This document shows positions 31,515 through 42,691 of a stretch of DNA of 64,000 bases, one piece after another. Source of the DNA: Sthenelais limicola (lineage: Eukaryota; Annelida; Polychaeta; Phyllodocida; Sigalionidae); NCBI GenBank assembly GCA_942159475.1, contig OW804096.1:14123871-14187870 (forward strand). Direction: 5' to 3'. Each line of letters starts with the position of its first letter. Within the stretch, counting starts at the first letter, position 1. The position numbers were made by a program, and so were the translations under genes. The notes beneath the pieces were generated by a model. That model was not told where the DNA came from. It saw only the letters and a program-made list of their open reading frames with translations, and did not search any database.

Positions 31515-32973
31515 AGATTTAGCCAATCTGTAGTTATATCTCATCTATTTTGTTGTAGATCTAACATTAACATCATCCCTGTATATTTTACACTATTTTT
31601 TTTCAGGATTGTAAGGAGAGATTGAGCCACTTTATCATATAATTTATAATTCAGTTATAGTATAGGTTTTAAAAGCAACATGTACTGGAAGACTGAACGT
31701 GTTCAAATGTACAAGAAAAATATAAAAAAAAGTGTTCAAATGTACATCTTGATATCCTCTTATTTCTTCTGATTAAATGTATTTTGACAAATAAAGCACA
31801 CCTTGTTACTATCATTTATATATAGATAGTATTTTCATATAATAAACAATCAATTATATTAAAAGTGTAATGAAGAGAGATATCAAATATAAATGATTAT
31901 AAATTGTACAACAAACGATAGAAAAATATGTGAATTAAGAGTAATGGGTATGTTGTTAACGATAGAGCTGAACATATATATATATAATATCTGTACACAG
32001 TAATTGATATATCTAGACAAAATTGACTGAAGGCCGTGTAAGAGGTGGTTATCTCCTGCGGGCGTACCAATTTCGTGAGGGTGCATAGCACCCATCAAAA
32101 TTGCGTAGCCCAAGCTCATACATTGCCAGAAGTCAATTTTGTATTTGTTATACCTCTCCCAATGTTTTTGGTGAAAAATAGTGAAAATTCAATGAAAATT
32201 CTTGTCGGACAACAAGCACTGTTCACTGCTCTGTTTGGTTACTTTCTCACTTCCGGTCCACCTCACTCATTTTCAGGTCTATTTTTGTATTTAAATATGC
32301 AATAAATATGCAATTGCACAGCTGGTTACCATTATAATAATTCTGTAGCCTATGGCTTTCCATACCATCCCGCCAAGAGGTATAACTGTATTACATCTGA
32401 TCATAACTTTGATGCTTGTCAACATGTATGAATAGTGAATGAATTTAAAGAACACTTTCAAGATTCATTGACGTATCTTACATAATTTCTAACTTTTTAA
32501 GGACCTTAATCACAAATTATAAAACGTTCACATATATATAGGAAGGTGTGTGTCTATAATTAGAATGGACAGACTAGTCATGTGACAACCCACATAGCTT
32601 GGTCACACGATCTACAGAAACTGACAAATTCAATTCCCCGCTCCTGATGGCTACACATCAGGGAATCTTTCTTTTTTCATCTTATTTAATGGCCTAAGTG
32701 GCGTAAGTCACCATTGTCTGAGTCTCCTGCCTTACTTATCATTATTCGTCAGTAGTAGTTATTTTGAGAATTATCAAAATTTAAACTTGACAAATGAAAG
32801 ATAATCAAGGAAAGAATGAGAACCATTATACCCTTACTCATTAAGTCCTTTTTTTTATTTTATAAAACTCTCTTACTATCGTTCAAACAAGGATCTTATT
32901 TTTTCCCCAACTTAAGAGCCTTTCAGGAAATAAAACTTCAAGGTTTAAAGTAATTTAGAGCATTGAGTCCTTA
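31515..32973. other. Region downstream of the Toll-like receptor gene
   Basis: No gene recognised. Open frames at 31883-32119 (minus) and 32045-32305 (plus) lack motifs. TTTATT at 32854-32859 is AATAAA on the minus strand, about 115 bp after the receptor stop, and is the likely polyadenylation signal. Confidence 0.4.
32854..32859 (-). terminator. Likely polyadenylation signal of the Toll-like receptor gene
   Basis: AATAAA on the minus strand, 115 bp beyond the stop codon at 32974. Confidence 0.5.
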
Positions 32974-35900
32974 TTATACTAGAGGTATGTTTTCTCCATC
33001 TTCATTCATTTGATCTCTTTCAAGCAAAACATCCTCTCGATTCTGATCCACATTTTCAAACAAAGGATAAAGAACTCTGAATCCATCCTCGGGCATTTCT
33101 TGGCCTCTAAGAACAGCTAGAGGAGTGATAGGCAAAGCATAAATGAGTCTCTGCCAAAGCCAGGGACTTTTCTCTTCAATATAAGTATTTGTTCTCAAAT
33201 ACAGTTTCATGTCCTCATCTAACAAAGAAGTGTCTACATCATCTGCAAGGATGATGATTAAAAACCTAGTTTTGTCCCGGAGTACAGTTTGATGTGCTGT
33301 TTTAAACTCTAGTGTGCACCATTCACTCTCCAGAAAGTTATTAGTAAGGTAAAGGACCATTCTTCGACTGAACCTCACACTATTGCAAATATTCTCTGAA
33401 ACTGAGATGGATGGTAGGAAATCACGATCGCTTAGACAGCAGCGATATGGTTTCTCTTTTTGCTCCAGACGTGGAAGTAACTGCTGTACAATCCAAGCAT
33501 TATCCCTGGCACTGTAAGATAGGAACGCATCATACAGTTTATCAAGAACATCTTGGTCATCCCTTCTGTCAAACGGATGCCAGTTAAATCTGGTGTACAA
33601 ATAGACTTTTATTTCTCCACGAAAGCGATACAAGATGATCATGAAGACTGGTATGAATATAACAAATAGCCCTAAACCTATGGCCAGTTTGCTTGTCATT
33701 GAGAGCTCACAATTCAAGTCTTCATTCTTTACTGTGTTGATCAGCACTTTACCATGTTCACCTACACGACATGTCACCTTTTCATAATCCATGATCTTAT
33801 CCTTTGTTTCCTCAATCCATGACAACCATGATTTACTTTCACAATCACAAACCAATTCATTTCCTGCTAGGTAAAATCTTTTAAAATGCCCATTTTGGAG
33901 AGACTCTGGAATATTTTCTAGTTGGTTTCCATTTAATTGGATAGTAGTTTTGGCCTGATTTTGGGCCTTTTGGTTATTTTTGTCTATGACTGATTGAATA
34001 TTATTTTTGCTGAGAATGATTTCTTCAAGGTGTGGCAGAGACATGTATTGGGAGATATCCACAGTAGGCCCTAGAGAATTATTCATGAGGGTGATTCGAA
34101 AAGTGTCTTTGGGTAAATTTAGTGGTAATGTTTGAAGTCCTTGTGATGAACAGTCTATTTCTTTATAACCATTGAAAGATACAAAGTAACATAAACACTC
34201 TGTAGGACATCGTGTTGAATTTGTGATCAGACATTTAAAGTCTTCTTCAGACAGTTCCAGAATGGACTTTCCAGCAATGTTATTTGGTTCAGAGCACTTC
34301 CAAGTTGAAAGAGTAGGTGCTGATATATTAACATCCATACTGCTTGCATATTTGAAGAATTCAAAAGCATGGCAATCACATTTTATTGCATTACCAGAAA
34401 GATCCCAATGCCCAATGGTAAGTACCATCTCAAATTTTGCCTTGTCCTTGGCAGATTCCAATTTTGGAATTTCATTGATGAGATTCCAATCTAAGACAAC
34501 TTGCAAGGGCAAGAAATAGGGGATAATTTTGAAGGCTTCAAGCCAGCTGGAGGTTGTTATTCTGTTTTGGGATAAATTAATGTCAACATTGCTAGCTGGA
34601 GTCATGAGTTGGAAGGGTAAGGAGGAGAAGTTGTTGCTGCTAGCATCTATTTTCATATTTCTTCTAAAAGGATGCACCACCAGTTTTGAAAGGTCTTGGA
34701 GGTAAAGACTATTATTTGAAAGGTTCAGATTCAATGACGTTACTGAAAAATTTCCAGGAATATGGAATTGCTCTATGTAATTAGAACTGAGATCAAGATG
34801 TAAGTTGGTAAAATAGGACATTAAATTTTCCGCATTAAAATAAATCTGTTTGAGTCTATTGAAACTTAAGTCTAGTGATATTAGATAAAATAGTGATTTG
34901 AAAGTATTTCCATTGATAGAGGATATCATGTTATGACTCAGTATAAGATTGTAAAGTAAGTATGATAAACTTATACTATCAATGTTCTCTATTTGATTGT
35001 GAGCAAGGGACAAGTTAGTGACACCTCCAAAATTCACCTGTTTGATGGATTGAATTTTGTTATAATTCAAATGAATGTTGGTTAGATCTTTGCTTTTAAA
35101 AACATCTGACTCAATGCTTACTAGATCGCAGTGATTAATTGTAAGAGCTTGAAGTGAATTAGGAACCATTCCTGGAGTAAGTATAGGAAATGAAGAGTTG
35201 AGGATCTGCAGCATAAAGATGGATTGAGTTGTTAGATTGAATGTAGTGTAGTTGACTAAATCCACATTATCAAGTTCAAGTGAGAATCTATCTTTAGTTA
35301 CATGAAAACAGCGGAGATAATCCAACAGCTGGCTGGAATTGAGAGACATAAAGCTAAGTGCAAGGATGCTCACATCGGGCCAATAGTATTTACAAATCCA
35401 TGGTTGACATTTTGGAAAGTGACTACAATCCAAAGTTAAACCTAGAACATGGTTCATCTTAAGAGTCTCACGCATGAATGTTACTTGGTTATACTTTTCA
35501 TACATTTGGATACCATTGTAACCTCCAGAATCATCACTCTTATTTTTGCAAATCCAGTCCAGTTTTAGAGCAACAAGGACGGGCGCATATGCAATAGTAA
35601 ACAAAGGTGGTTTTAGGACCAAAGCTATTTTCTCTAAACCTACCACCTCTTTTAAAGAAGGGCTGATAGCTAATGTAAACATATAAGCCTTAAGTTCCAC
35701 TGTTTGATAATTATCCATGAACAGAAAAAGCCTCTCTATATGGCCTTGCGTCCTTATTCCAACTGCAGCTGTGTCATAGTTCAACTCATCAAAAAATGAA
35801 TAGATTCTCGTCAAATTGAATACACATGTATTCTGTCCACTGGGTTCATGAAGTATAAGGAGAAAAGAATTGAAAACTAGATTGTCAGCCATGGATAGAT

Positions 35901-36120
35901 GTTCAGTCATGGGTGCATGTGCATACCTAATAGAATCCATTTTGTGTTTTTTATCGATCCAATCTTCCCTGGGCTGACATATAGTAACACCACACTGTGA
36001 GATAGATTGAGGAATCTGGGCAGTCTCTCCATTGACCAAAGAGGTAAATTCCACCAAGTGTATAAGATAAATGAAGACAAGATATCCCAGGTAGAGCATC
36101 TTTAAATATTGGTATTCCAA
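32974..36120 (-). CDS. Toll-like receptor, double cysteine-cluster type
   Basis: 1048 residues in one exon. Cell-surface or endosomal sensor: the ectodomain detects microbial or endogenous ligand and the TIR domain recruits MyD88-type adaptors. Signal peptide about 1-31 (hydrophobic LYLGYLVFIYLIHL); Met8 is an equally good start and matches the start of the broken copy. Leucine-rich repeats from about 300 to 560 (LSLAHNQIENI, LDLSFNRLKQI). First LRR C-cap with CDC at 581-583, then an LRR N-cap (CPTECLC, about 640), a short second LRR block and a second C-cap with CDC at 758-760. Membrane segment about 812-832. TIR from about 860: YDAFLSYSARD (863-873), box 2 LSDRDFLPS where the family usually has Pro-Gly, and SPWLWQRL near the end. 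This architecture resembles Drosophila Toll and many lophotrochozoan receptors. No frameshift or stop. Confidence 0.97.
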   Translation of the reverse strand: MEYQYLKMLYLGYLVFIYLIHLVEFTSLVNGETAQIPQSISQCGVTICQPREDWIDKKHKMDSIRYAHAPMTEHLSMADNLVFNSFLLILHEPSGQNTCVFNLTRIYSFFDELNYDTAAVGIRTQGHIERLFLFMDNYQTVELKAYMFTLAISPSLKEVVGLEKIALVLKPPLFTIAYAPVLVALKLDWICKNKSDDSGGYNGIQMYEKYNQVTFMRETLKMNHVLGLTLDCSHFPKCQPWICKYYWPDVSILALSFMSLNSSQLLDYLRCFHVTKDRFSLELDNVDLVNYTTFNLTTQSIFMLQILNSSFPILTPGMVPNSLQALTINHCDLVSIESDVFKSKDLTNIHLNYNKIQSIKQVNFGGVTNLSLAHNQIENIDSISLSYLLYNLILSHNMISSINGNTFKSLFYLISLDLSFNRLKQIYFNAENLMSYFTNLHLDLSSNYIEQFHIPGNFSVTSLNLNLSNNSLYLQDLSKLVVHPFRRNMKIDASSNNFSSLPFQLMTPASNVDINLSQNRITTSSWLEAFKIIPYFLPLQVVLDWNLINEIPKLESAKDKAKFEMVLTIGHWDLSGNAIKCDCHAFEFFKYASSMDVNISAPTLSTWKCSEPNNIAGKSILELSEEDFKCLITNSTRCPTECLCYFVSFNGYKEIDCSSQGLQTLPLNLPKDTFRITLMNNSLGPTVDISQYMSLPHLEEIILSKNNIQSVIDKNNQKAQNQAKTTIQLNGNQLENIPESLQNGHFKRFYLAGNELVCDCESKSWLSWIEETKDKIMDYEKVTCRVGEHGKVLINTVKNEDLNCELSMTSKLAIGLGLFVIFIPVFMIILYRFRGEIKVYLYTRFNWHPFDRRDDQDVLDKLYDAFLSYSARDNAWIVQQLLPRLEQKEKPYRCCLSDRDFLPSISVSENICNSVRFSRRMVLYLTNNFLESEWCTLEFKTAHQTVLRDKTRFLIIILADDVDTSLLDEDMKLYLRTNTYIEEKSPWLWQRLIYALPITPLAVLRGQEMPEDGFRVLYPLFENVDQNREDVLLERDQMNEDGENIPLV

Positions 36121-36527
36121 TGTGCAGAGAAAGGTTTTTATGCTGAGTCAAGAATCCAAAATCACAGAAAGGTTCAGTCTAATCGCAGGTAGAGTAAAGG
36201 TGTGGTAGGTTGGAGCAGTTTAAAGGGCATTGATCAAGTTAGCTTTACACTAAGAGTAAAGATTCCAAAATGAAAGGACTATATAAGTATGTATGAAGGT
36301 CTTTTATATTAGAGTAAGGCTTGGGAAATTCCAAGTTATTCCCATATGCAGAGAAACACCTTTTGATGTCTGTAGACAATCCAGAATAAATTTGGGAAAT
36401 TCCCAGTCACAGTAAAAGTGCACCCGGTTGTATCAATTAAGGAGAGGTTTACTTCATGCTCTAGTTAAATTAACAGTTAGAAGAAGGGGTATGTTGTTTA
36501 ACAAAGAACTTTAGATATTTCCCTTGC
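36121..36527 (-). promoter_or_regulatory. Upstream region of the Toll-like receptor gene
   Basis: Bases 36121-36350 are shared with the region upstream of the broken copy (38098-38223 continued at 38858-38960), for example GAAAGGTTCAGTCTAATC and TTGGGAAATTCCAAGTTA. The duplication therefore included 5' flanking DNA. A minus-strand TATATAG-like element lies near 36280, about 160 bp before the start codon, and is retained in altered form near 38894. Promoter role is inferred. Confidence 0.4.
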
Positions 36528-38097
36528 AGATTCCAATTTTGGGATATCATTGATTAGATTCCAATGTAAGTCTACTTCCAAGGGCGAAAAAAAGTGGTCA
36601 ATATTGATGGCTTCAAGCCAGCTGGAGGTTGTTATTTAGTTTTGGGATAAATTGAGGAGAAGTTGTTGCTGCTAGCATCTATTTTGATATTTTTTGTAAC
36701 AGAATGCATTGACAGTTTTGAAAGGTCTTGGAGGTAAAGACTATTATTTGAAAGGTTCAGATTCAATGACACCAGCGAGAAATTTCCAAAACTAAATTGC
36801 TCTAAGTAATTTGAACTGACATCAAGAGATTGTAAGTTGGGCATCATCAAATGAGAAGAAATCTGTTTGAGTCTATTGAAACTTAAGTCTAGTGATATTA
36901 AAAAATAAAGGGATCTGAATGTATACTTATTGAGAGAGGATATCATATTATGACTCAGCATAAGATACTGAAGTGCCCATGGTAATATTATACCATCAAT
37001 GTTCTCTATTTGATTGTGAGTGAGGGACAAATTAGTGACACTTTGATGGAATGAATTTTGTTATAATTAAAATCAACCTTAGTTAGATATTTGCTTTTGA
37101 AAATATCTGACTCAATGCTTACTAGATCACAGTGATTAATTATGACAACTTGAAGTAAATTAGGAATCATTGCAGGAGTAAGTATAGGGAATGAAGAGTT
37201 GCGGATCTGCAGCATGAAGATGGATTGAGATGTTAGGTTCCATTTAGTGTATTGCACTAACTTCACATTATTAATTTTAAGCACTTCGAGAGAAGTCTTA
37301 TTCTTTGTTACATGAAAACAGCGGAGATAATCTAACAACTGGCTGGAATTGAGAGACATAAAGGTTAGTATGAGGATGCTCACATCGGGCCAATAGTATT
37401 TACAAATCCATGGTTGACATTTTGGAAAGCCAATACAATTCACATTTAAATCTAGAACACTGTTCATCATCGGTTTCTTATGCATGAATGTTACTTGGTT
37501 ATACTTTTCATACATTTGGATACCATTGTAAGCACCAGAATCATCACTCTTATTTCTACAAATGGAGTCAAGTTTTAGACCAACAAGGACGAGCACATAT
37601 GCAATATAAAAAGAAGGTGGTTTTAGGACCAAAGCTATTTTCTCTAAACCAACCACCTCTTTTAAAGGAGGGTTGATGAGTAATGTAAACATATAAGCCT
37701 TCATTTCCACTGTTTGATAGTTGTCCATGAACAGAAAAAGCCTCTCTATATGGCCTAGCGTCCTTATTCCAACTGCAGCTGTGTCATAATTCAACTCATC
37801 CAAAAATGAATAGATTCTCGTCAAATTGAATACACATGTGTTCTGTCCACTGGGTTCATGAAGTATAAAGGAAATGATATTGTTTACTAGATGTTCAGCC
37901 TCGGATACATGCTTGGATCCATCTCCAAAACTATCTATTCTGTGTTTTCTACCAAACCAACCTTCGGTAGGTTGGCATATAGTAACTCCACACTGTGGTA
38001 GAGATTGGGGAATCTGACCAATCTCTCCATTGACCAAAGATGTGGATTCCATCAAGTGAATAAGATAAATGATGACAGGATATCCCAGGTAGAGCAT
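36528..38097 (-). pseudogene. Truncated, frameshifted Toll-like receptor copy
   Basis: Same strand as, and immediately upstream of, the intact receptor. The open frame 37006-38097 (363 aa) covers signal peptide and the N-terminal ectodomain. Relative to the intact gene about 16 bp are missing at about 37041, shifting frame; the following LRRs are readable in 36632-37030. Then about 46 bp are missing near 36654 and a stop appears (minus-strand TAA at 36637). Similarity ends at about 36528, equivalent to 34449 of the intact gene. Both cysteine C-caps, the membrane segment and TIR are absent. Not a signalling receptor. A secreted N-terminal fragment could in principle be made but nothing supports that. 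Confidence 0.93.
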
Positions 38098-38233
38098 CTT
38101 TAAATATTGTTATTCCCCTGTTGCAGTGAGTGAACAATCCCAAATCACAGAAAGGTTCAGTCTAATCACAGGTAGAGTAAAGGTGTGGTAGGTTGGATCG
38201 GTCTAGGGGAGCGTTGATCAGGTTAGCTTTATA

Positions 38234-38847
38234 CACTACTAGCAAAGTACCCGTCCTCTGGACGGTCCCGTTCTCTCCCCACACTTCCCCCTCTCCCTCT
38301 TTTCCCTCCCCCTCTTCTCTGAATTTCATACCTATTTTTCTCTCCCAACCCCATCTCTGATTTCCCCCTGTGTCCCTCCCCTCCCCGCTTTCTCTCCCTC
38401 CCCTCTCTCCCTTCCCCTACATCCTCTCCCTCCTCTCTTCCCCCCCCTCTTCTTTCCCTCCCCCTCCCCCTCTCCTATTCCTATACCCTCTTTTTCACTC
38501 TCCCACTCCTCTGCATGTAGGACGGTCACCCTGGTCATCCTAAATATTGGGGGAATTATGTAGTTAGGTTTCCCTGGACGTAGTTTGTGGGAAATGACGT
38601 AGTATCTGACAGGGGCTTTCCCAGGCTATAAATAGAGTGTGGATATCCCGATTTAAAAAAGGATTCAAAATCATATTTTCACCCCCAAATACCTTCACTA
38701 ACCACATACGACGACATCCAGAGAGGGGGGACAGACATCTACAGATCAGTAAAGTGGTTTGTAATACAACAAATTCCCAGAACATTCCGGACAAAGAAAC
38801 CCTTCTTTCTACCTTTTCTTTTCTACCTCTTTTCGTAGAAATCGCTC
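38234..38847. mobile_element. 614-bp insertion with 10-bp direct repeats
   Basis: TAGCTTTATA occurs at 38224-38233 and again at 38848-38857, while the intact gene's flank has a single such site (TAGCTTTACA). The insert starts CACTACTAGCAAAGTACCCG followed by a small inverted repeat (CCGTCC...GGACGG), continues as a C/T-rich tract (38270-38510), then unique sequence. No terminal inverted repeats or coding region seen. A duplication of about 10 bp fits a SINE- or retrotransposon-like insertion; the class is not identified. Confidence 0.7.
38270..38512. repeat. C/T-rich tract within the insertion
   Basis: CCCTCCCC/TCTCTCC low complexity; the 68-codon minus frame is Gly/Glu/Arg repeat translation. 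Confidence 0.85.
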
Positions 38848-38960
38848 TAGCTTTATATTATATGGATGAGTGAAGAATCCAAAATGAGAGGACGAGTATA
38901 TATGAAGGAGGACTTTTTTCATCATAAAAGTAAGACTTGGGAAATTCCAAGTTAAACGTA

Positions 38961-39611
38961 TATAGTAAATGTATAGGCCAACGAGGTTGGATGGTTCTCA
39001 GCCCTAGGTAAATCATCTCTACAGCTCGCCCCGCTATGATCATATTTTTCATTCAACATATTTATACAGCACGACGTAACTATTTGTCAGTACCAGTGCT
39101 CACGCCCATGCTATTTCGCCTTATCCATCAATTATCTACTCTATTCGTACCTACGGTACGTTAAAATGAATAATCCAAGAATATGTGATTGAACCACAAA
39201 CAGAATTGAGTTGTTATATTTATAATATGTCAGAAAAAGAGTGTAGAAGTTAACAGAACAGATTCGGAAAATAAAGAAGATGTTTTATGGACAAATCAAG
39301 AAGGAAATAGAGCGTGGTTGAGTTATAGGTCGATCTTTTAAAATTGTCTGGATGCATTGCAAAGCTACCAGGGAAAATATATTGAAAAAGATATGTGCAG
39401 ATGTACTCAAAACACAAAGGTGGGGGAGAAGTGGTTTATTGAGATTGTAATTAAATCAAATAAATTGTAAGTAATAATTGTATCGCTTAATGAATAAAAA
39501 AGGGTCGTAAGGCTACACAAACCAGAAGATTCTTTTTTTTATATTTCAGATTTATAAACAAACCAAATCACGTCTGGTCATTTCAGCCCCTGGAACACTC
39601 AGCCAGTACGT
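38961..39611. other. Unassigned AT-rich stretch
   Basis: Nothing recognised. Confidence 0.3.
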
Positions 39612-39776
39612 CTAGGCCCATAGCCTCTCAGATATAAGAATGGTATGTCAGTGAATGGACGCCTACTGCGCTTATAGCTTACCTAGCCAGGGACTAGGCG
39701 TTCTAATTGGATTTTAACGACATTTTGCGGTTTGGAGCAAGGCTTTCCCTCAGTTTGGTGGGACTCTCTCAACGCC
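39612..39776 (+). mobile_element. Family C repeat, diverged copy
   Basis: CTAGGCCCATAGCCTCTCAG start, AAGAATGGTATGTCAGTGAA, then GACATTTTGCGG and TTTCCCTCAGTTTGG, ending GGACTCTCTCAACGCC; the second internal unit is deleted. Confidence 0.75.
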
Positions 39777-40178
39777 CTAATTTTCCCTCAATACAAATTA
39801 CAGACAGATATAAGGGATCCAATACGATATACACCTTATAGATAAAGGTCCATATATGATAAAGAGCATATAGGATAGGAGAGCTAACAACTCAATAGAT
39901 AGTGAAAGCGATGAGATGACTCAATAAGGCACACGTTAACCAAGTCACGCATATAGAGAGGACAGGCCATCAATACATTAAGCTCTTGTTGTTTGTAAAC
40001 ATGCCTCTTCACCCCTGTCCCTAGCACCTCCTGCACAGAGACCAGCATGAGTGATGACTCTGTTGACACCTCACTGCGACCTGTGTTGTGTTAAGAATCT
40101 AAATTCTAAAAGGGTTTCTGTGGCAAAAGCACTTATTTCTAATGGTTTTAAACTACTTTGGAATGATTGTAAGGTTTA
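39777..40178. other. Unassigned stretch
   Basis: Nothing recognised. Confidence 0.25.
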
Positions 40179-40270
40179 TACAGTGGAACCTCTCTATTGA
40201 GACGGTCAGACCACCCTTGGGACTGAGAGAAACTGGTCTTAATAGCGAGGTGGTCTCATTAGAGAGGCTA
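40179..40270 (+). mobile_element. Terminal fragment of a mariner/pogo-like DNA transposon
   Basis: TACAGTGGAACCTCTCTATT followed by GGGACTGAGAGAAACTGGTC and GGTGGTCTCATTAGAGAGG. This CAGTGGAACCTC end, bordered by TA, is well known in invertebrate Tc1/mariner-related and derived elements. Only one end is present. Confidence 0.55.
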
Positions 40271-40348
40271 ATCTAATAAGAGAAAAGCAATTTAATTTAA
40301 TTTATATTAATTAATTGTTGGGGTATCTAGTGCTTTCAGTCTTATGTA

Positions 40349-40567
40349 TACGGGTCAGATTTTCAGAAAATGTACATTTCGCCTTCACCAATTCTATCCA
40401 TATTAATAAACCCACATGTAAGACAAATATGAGCTTCAAAATGCATAACAGAACTGATACTTTAAATCAATGCGATACCAAATACACTCAAATATACCCA
40501 GCCTAATTTAGGAGAATCTCCTAAATATGTAGAGCTGCCAATTGTACATTTTCTGAAAATGACCCAT
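40349..40567 (-). mobile_element. Family A MITE, slightly deleted
   Basis: Left end CGGGTCAGATTTTCAG, right end TTCTGAAAATGACCCAT (five bases lost); about 20 bp shorter than consensus. Confidence 0.85.
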
Positions 40568-40571
40568 ACAC

Positions 40572-40680
40572 GTGTACCAAATTCCAAGACAGTGTACCAA
40601 ACATATCCTTGCGTATTTTAGGTCATCTTAGGCAGTATAGCTAGCTACTTTACTAGTAATTTTCCACCCAGAAATACCCT
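40572..40680 (+). mobile_element. Family E element, internal fragment
   Basis: TGTACCAAATTCC ... CATATCCTTGCGTATTTTAG ... TTTTCCACCCAGAAA matches 30969-31075 of the complete copy. Directly follows a family A element. Confidence 0.7.
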
Positions 40681-40807
40681 GTATTTGAGGGGGAATCAAA
40701 AGTCTAGATTAACTGAAAATTCAGCTAAAGATATACTAAAACATTAAGAATTTAAGTAGGAAATTACAAAAAGTTCATGTTAATTGGAACCCAGTGCACA
40801 TCATTAT

Positions 40808-41047
40808 ATGGGTCAGATCGTCAGAAAATGGACAATTGGCAACTCTACACATTCGGCAAATTTTGCTAAGTTAGGCTGAAAAATCATAAATACCGGGTAT
40901 ATCTGAGTATATTTGTTGTCACGTTGATTTATAGTATGAGTTTTGTTACGTTAAAACTGCATTTTGAAGCTCATTTCTGTCTTAAATGTGGGTTATTTGG
41001 GAGAACTAGTGAAGGTGAATTGTACATTTTCTGAAGATCTAACCCAT
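40808..41047 (+). mobile_element. Family A MITE, complete copy
   Basis: Left end ATGGGTCAGATCGTCAG, right end GAAGATCTAACCCAT. Confidence 0.9.
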
Positions 41048-41191
41048 ATGCAGTAATTGTACGATGTAAACTCCCCTACAAACTTGTATTACATGTCCTC
41101 CCTAAAGCTCTACCAACATTTGGCCTCCCATAGGCACACAAAGCTATAGTGTAATGGCACAACCGTATCTGGATCAGTCGCATATCACACA

Positions 41192-41428
41192 GGGGTCAGA
41201 TTTTCAGAAAATGCACAATCTACAGTTCTACACATCGATCAAATTCTGATAAATTAGAATGAAAATTGATAAATAGTAGGTATATCCGAGTATATTCTGT
41301 ATTGTATTCATTCAATGAACCTGTCTGGTTATGTTGAACTGTATTTTGAACCTGATTTCCGTCTTAAATTTGGGTTATTTGAGAGGATTGGTGAAGGACA
41401 ATTGTACGTTTTCTGAAGATCTGACCCA
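41192..41428 (+). mobile_element. Family A MITE, second subtype
   Basis: Left end GGGGTCAGATTTTCAG then TGCACAATCTACAGTTC; right end GAAGATCTGACCCA. Confidence 0.9.
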
Positions 41429-42266
41429 CGTAGGCTAATAGAGCTACCACTGAGGGGAGGTCAACAATTACGAGTGGGGTGTTAAGGGGATCATCATCAC
41501 TAATGACAGCTGCTAGTACTCCCGGAGTACTCCCTCAATTAATTACCTCAGTGATAGTTGATCAGACAAGGTATTTAATATCTGGCTACATCTGATAATG
41601 GGGGATTTTGTGTAATGGCGGAGTCTGCTTAATTTTCCCGCCTGGGGGTGCCAGAAACCGGCCATAGAATGTATGTAAAATGCAGGAAAATACTTGAATA
41701 AAATTCTGGGCAGCCAATCAAATTACATTCAATCCCATATATTATTTTATAATATTTAGAGACTTATTTTTTTTTAATAAATTTTATTGGACAAAGTTTC
41801 ATAACATGATAATTCTCATTTGCCAATTGGAAACATAACATGTATATCAAAATTACAATTTCTTGCTGTTCATCTCTACAATATCTACTACAATATAATT
41901 ACACCGTAGGAAGTTGAATTAAAATTTAGATTTTTATGAGCAACACATGGATTGCGGGAGTAAATAGTGACGATGTCATAAATATTGGAATTTACTAGAT
42001 ATTTGACAATTTTTGGAAGTTTTCAAAAATACTGATTTCTGTACACATACTGAAGACTTGCATCTCTGTATCCACAGTCAGGTTCAAAAGGCAGTTTTGG
42101 ACCCCTAAGTTTTAGGGGTCATTAACACTTTAGCCTTAGTCTTAGCCTTGTGGTTAAGCTTATCGCTGGATGTGGAATCGAGGAATGTGGCCGTCTGGAC
42201 CTGACTGTCCAGTAACTAACTATTTTTTCTATGCTACATTGGTGATTTTCATGGGACAGAATGTAA
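41429..42266. other. Unassigned non-coding stretch
   Basis: A 9-bp echo TACTCCCGGAGTA at about 41517 is a small palindrome. No gene or family recognised. Confidence 0.3.
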
Positions 42267-42506
42267 ATGGGTCAGATATCCAGAAAAGGTACAATTGGCA
42301 GCTGTACACATTTAGTAAATTCTGCTAGATTAGGCTGTAATTTGGTCAATACTATGTAAATTCGAGTATATTTGGTATTGCATTGATTCCAGCAATCTGT
42401 TTGGTTAGGTTGAACTGTATATTGAACTTTATTTCCCTCTGAAATTTGGGTTATTTGAGAAGATTGGCGAAGTTGGATTGTACATTTTCTGAAAATCTGA
42501 CCCAAA
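42267..42506 (+). mobile_element. Family A MITE, complete copy
   Basis: Left end ATGGGTCAGATATCCAG, right end AAAATCTGACCCA; third subgroup (TTCCAGCAATCTGTTTGGTT). An 89-codon minus frame is element sequence. Confidence 0.9.
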
Positions 42507-42691
42507 TATACCCTAGTTCTGCATATAAAGCCTTTTGACATATCAGGAGTATGTTTAGTATGGTTGAGGGTAAATGTCTATCATGTATCCTGCATCAAAG
42601 CTAGCTATAAAGGAACAAATGTGATCATGTCATTGTCCACTGTACAGTGATAGAACCGGGTTTCCCATGTCCATCTCACTATGGCCGATAT

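Larger units (their letters stand above)
38098..38960 (-). other. Duplicated receptor 5' flank with an insertion
   Basis: Aligns with 36121-36350 in two blocks, 38098-38233 and 38848-38960, separated by the insertion below. Confidence 0.7.

Noticed and set aside
34223..34519. 98-codon plus-strand frame
   Set aside because: Antisense to the Toll-like receptor coding sequence.
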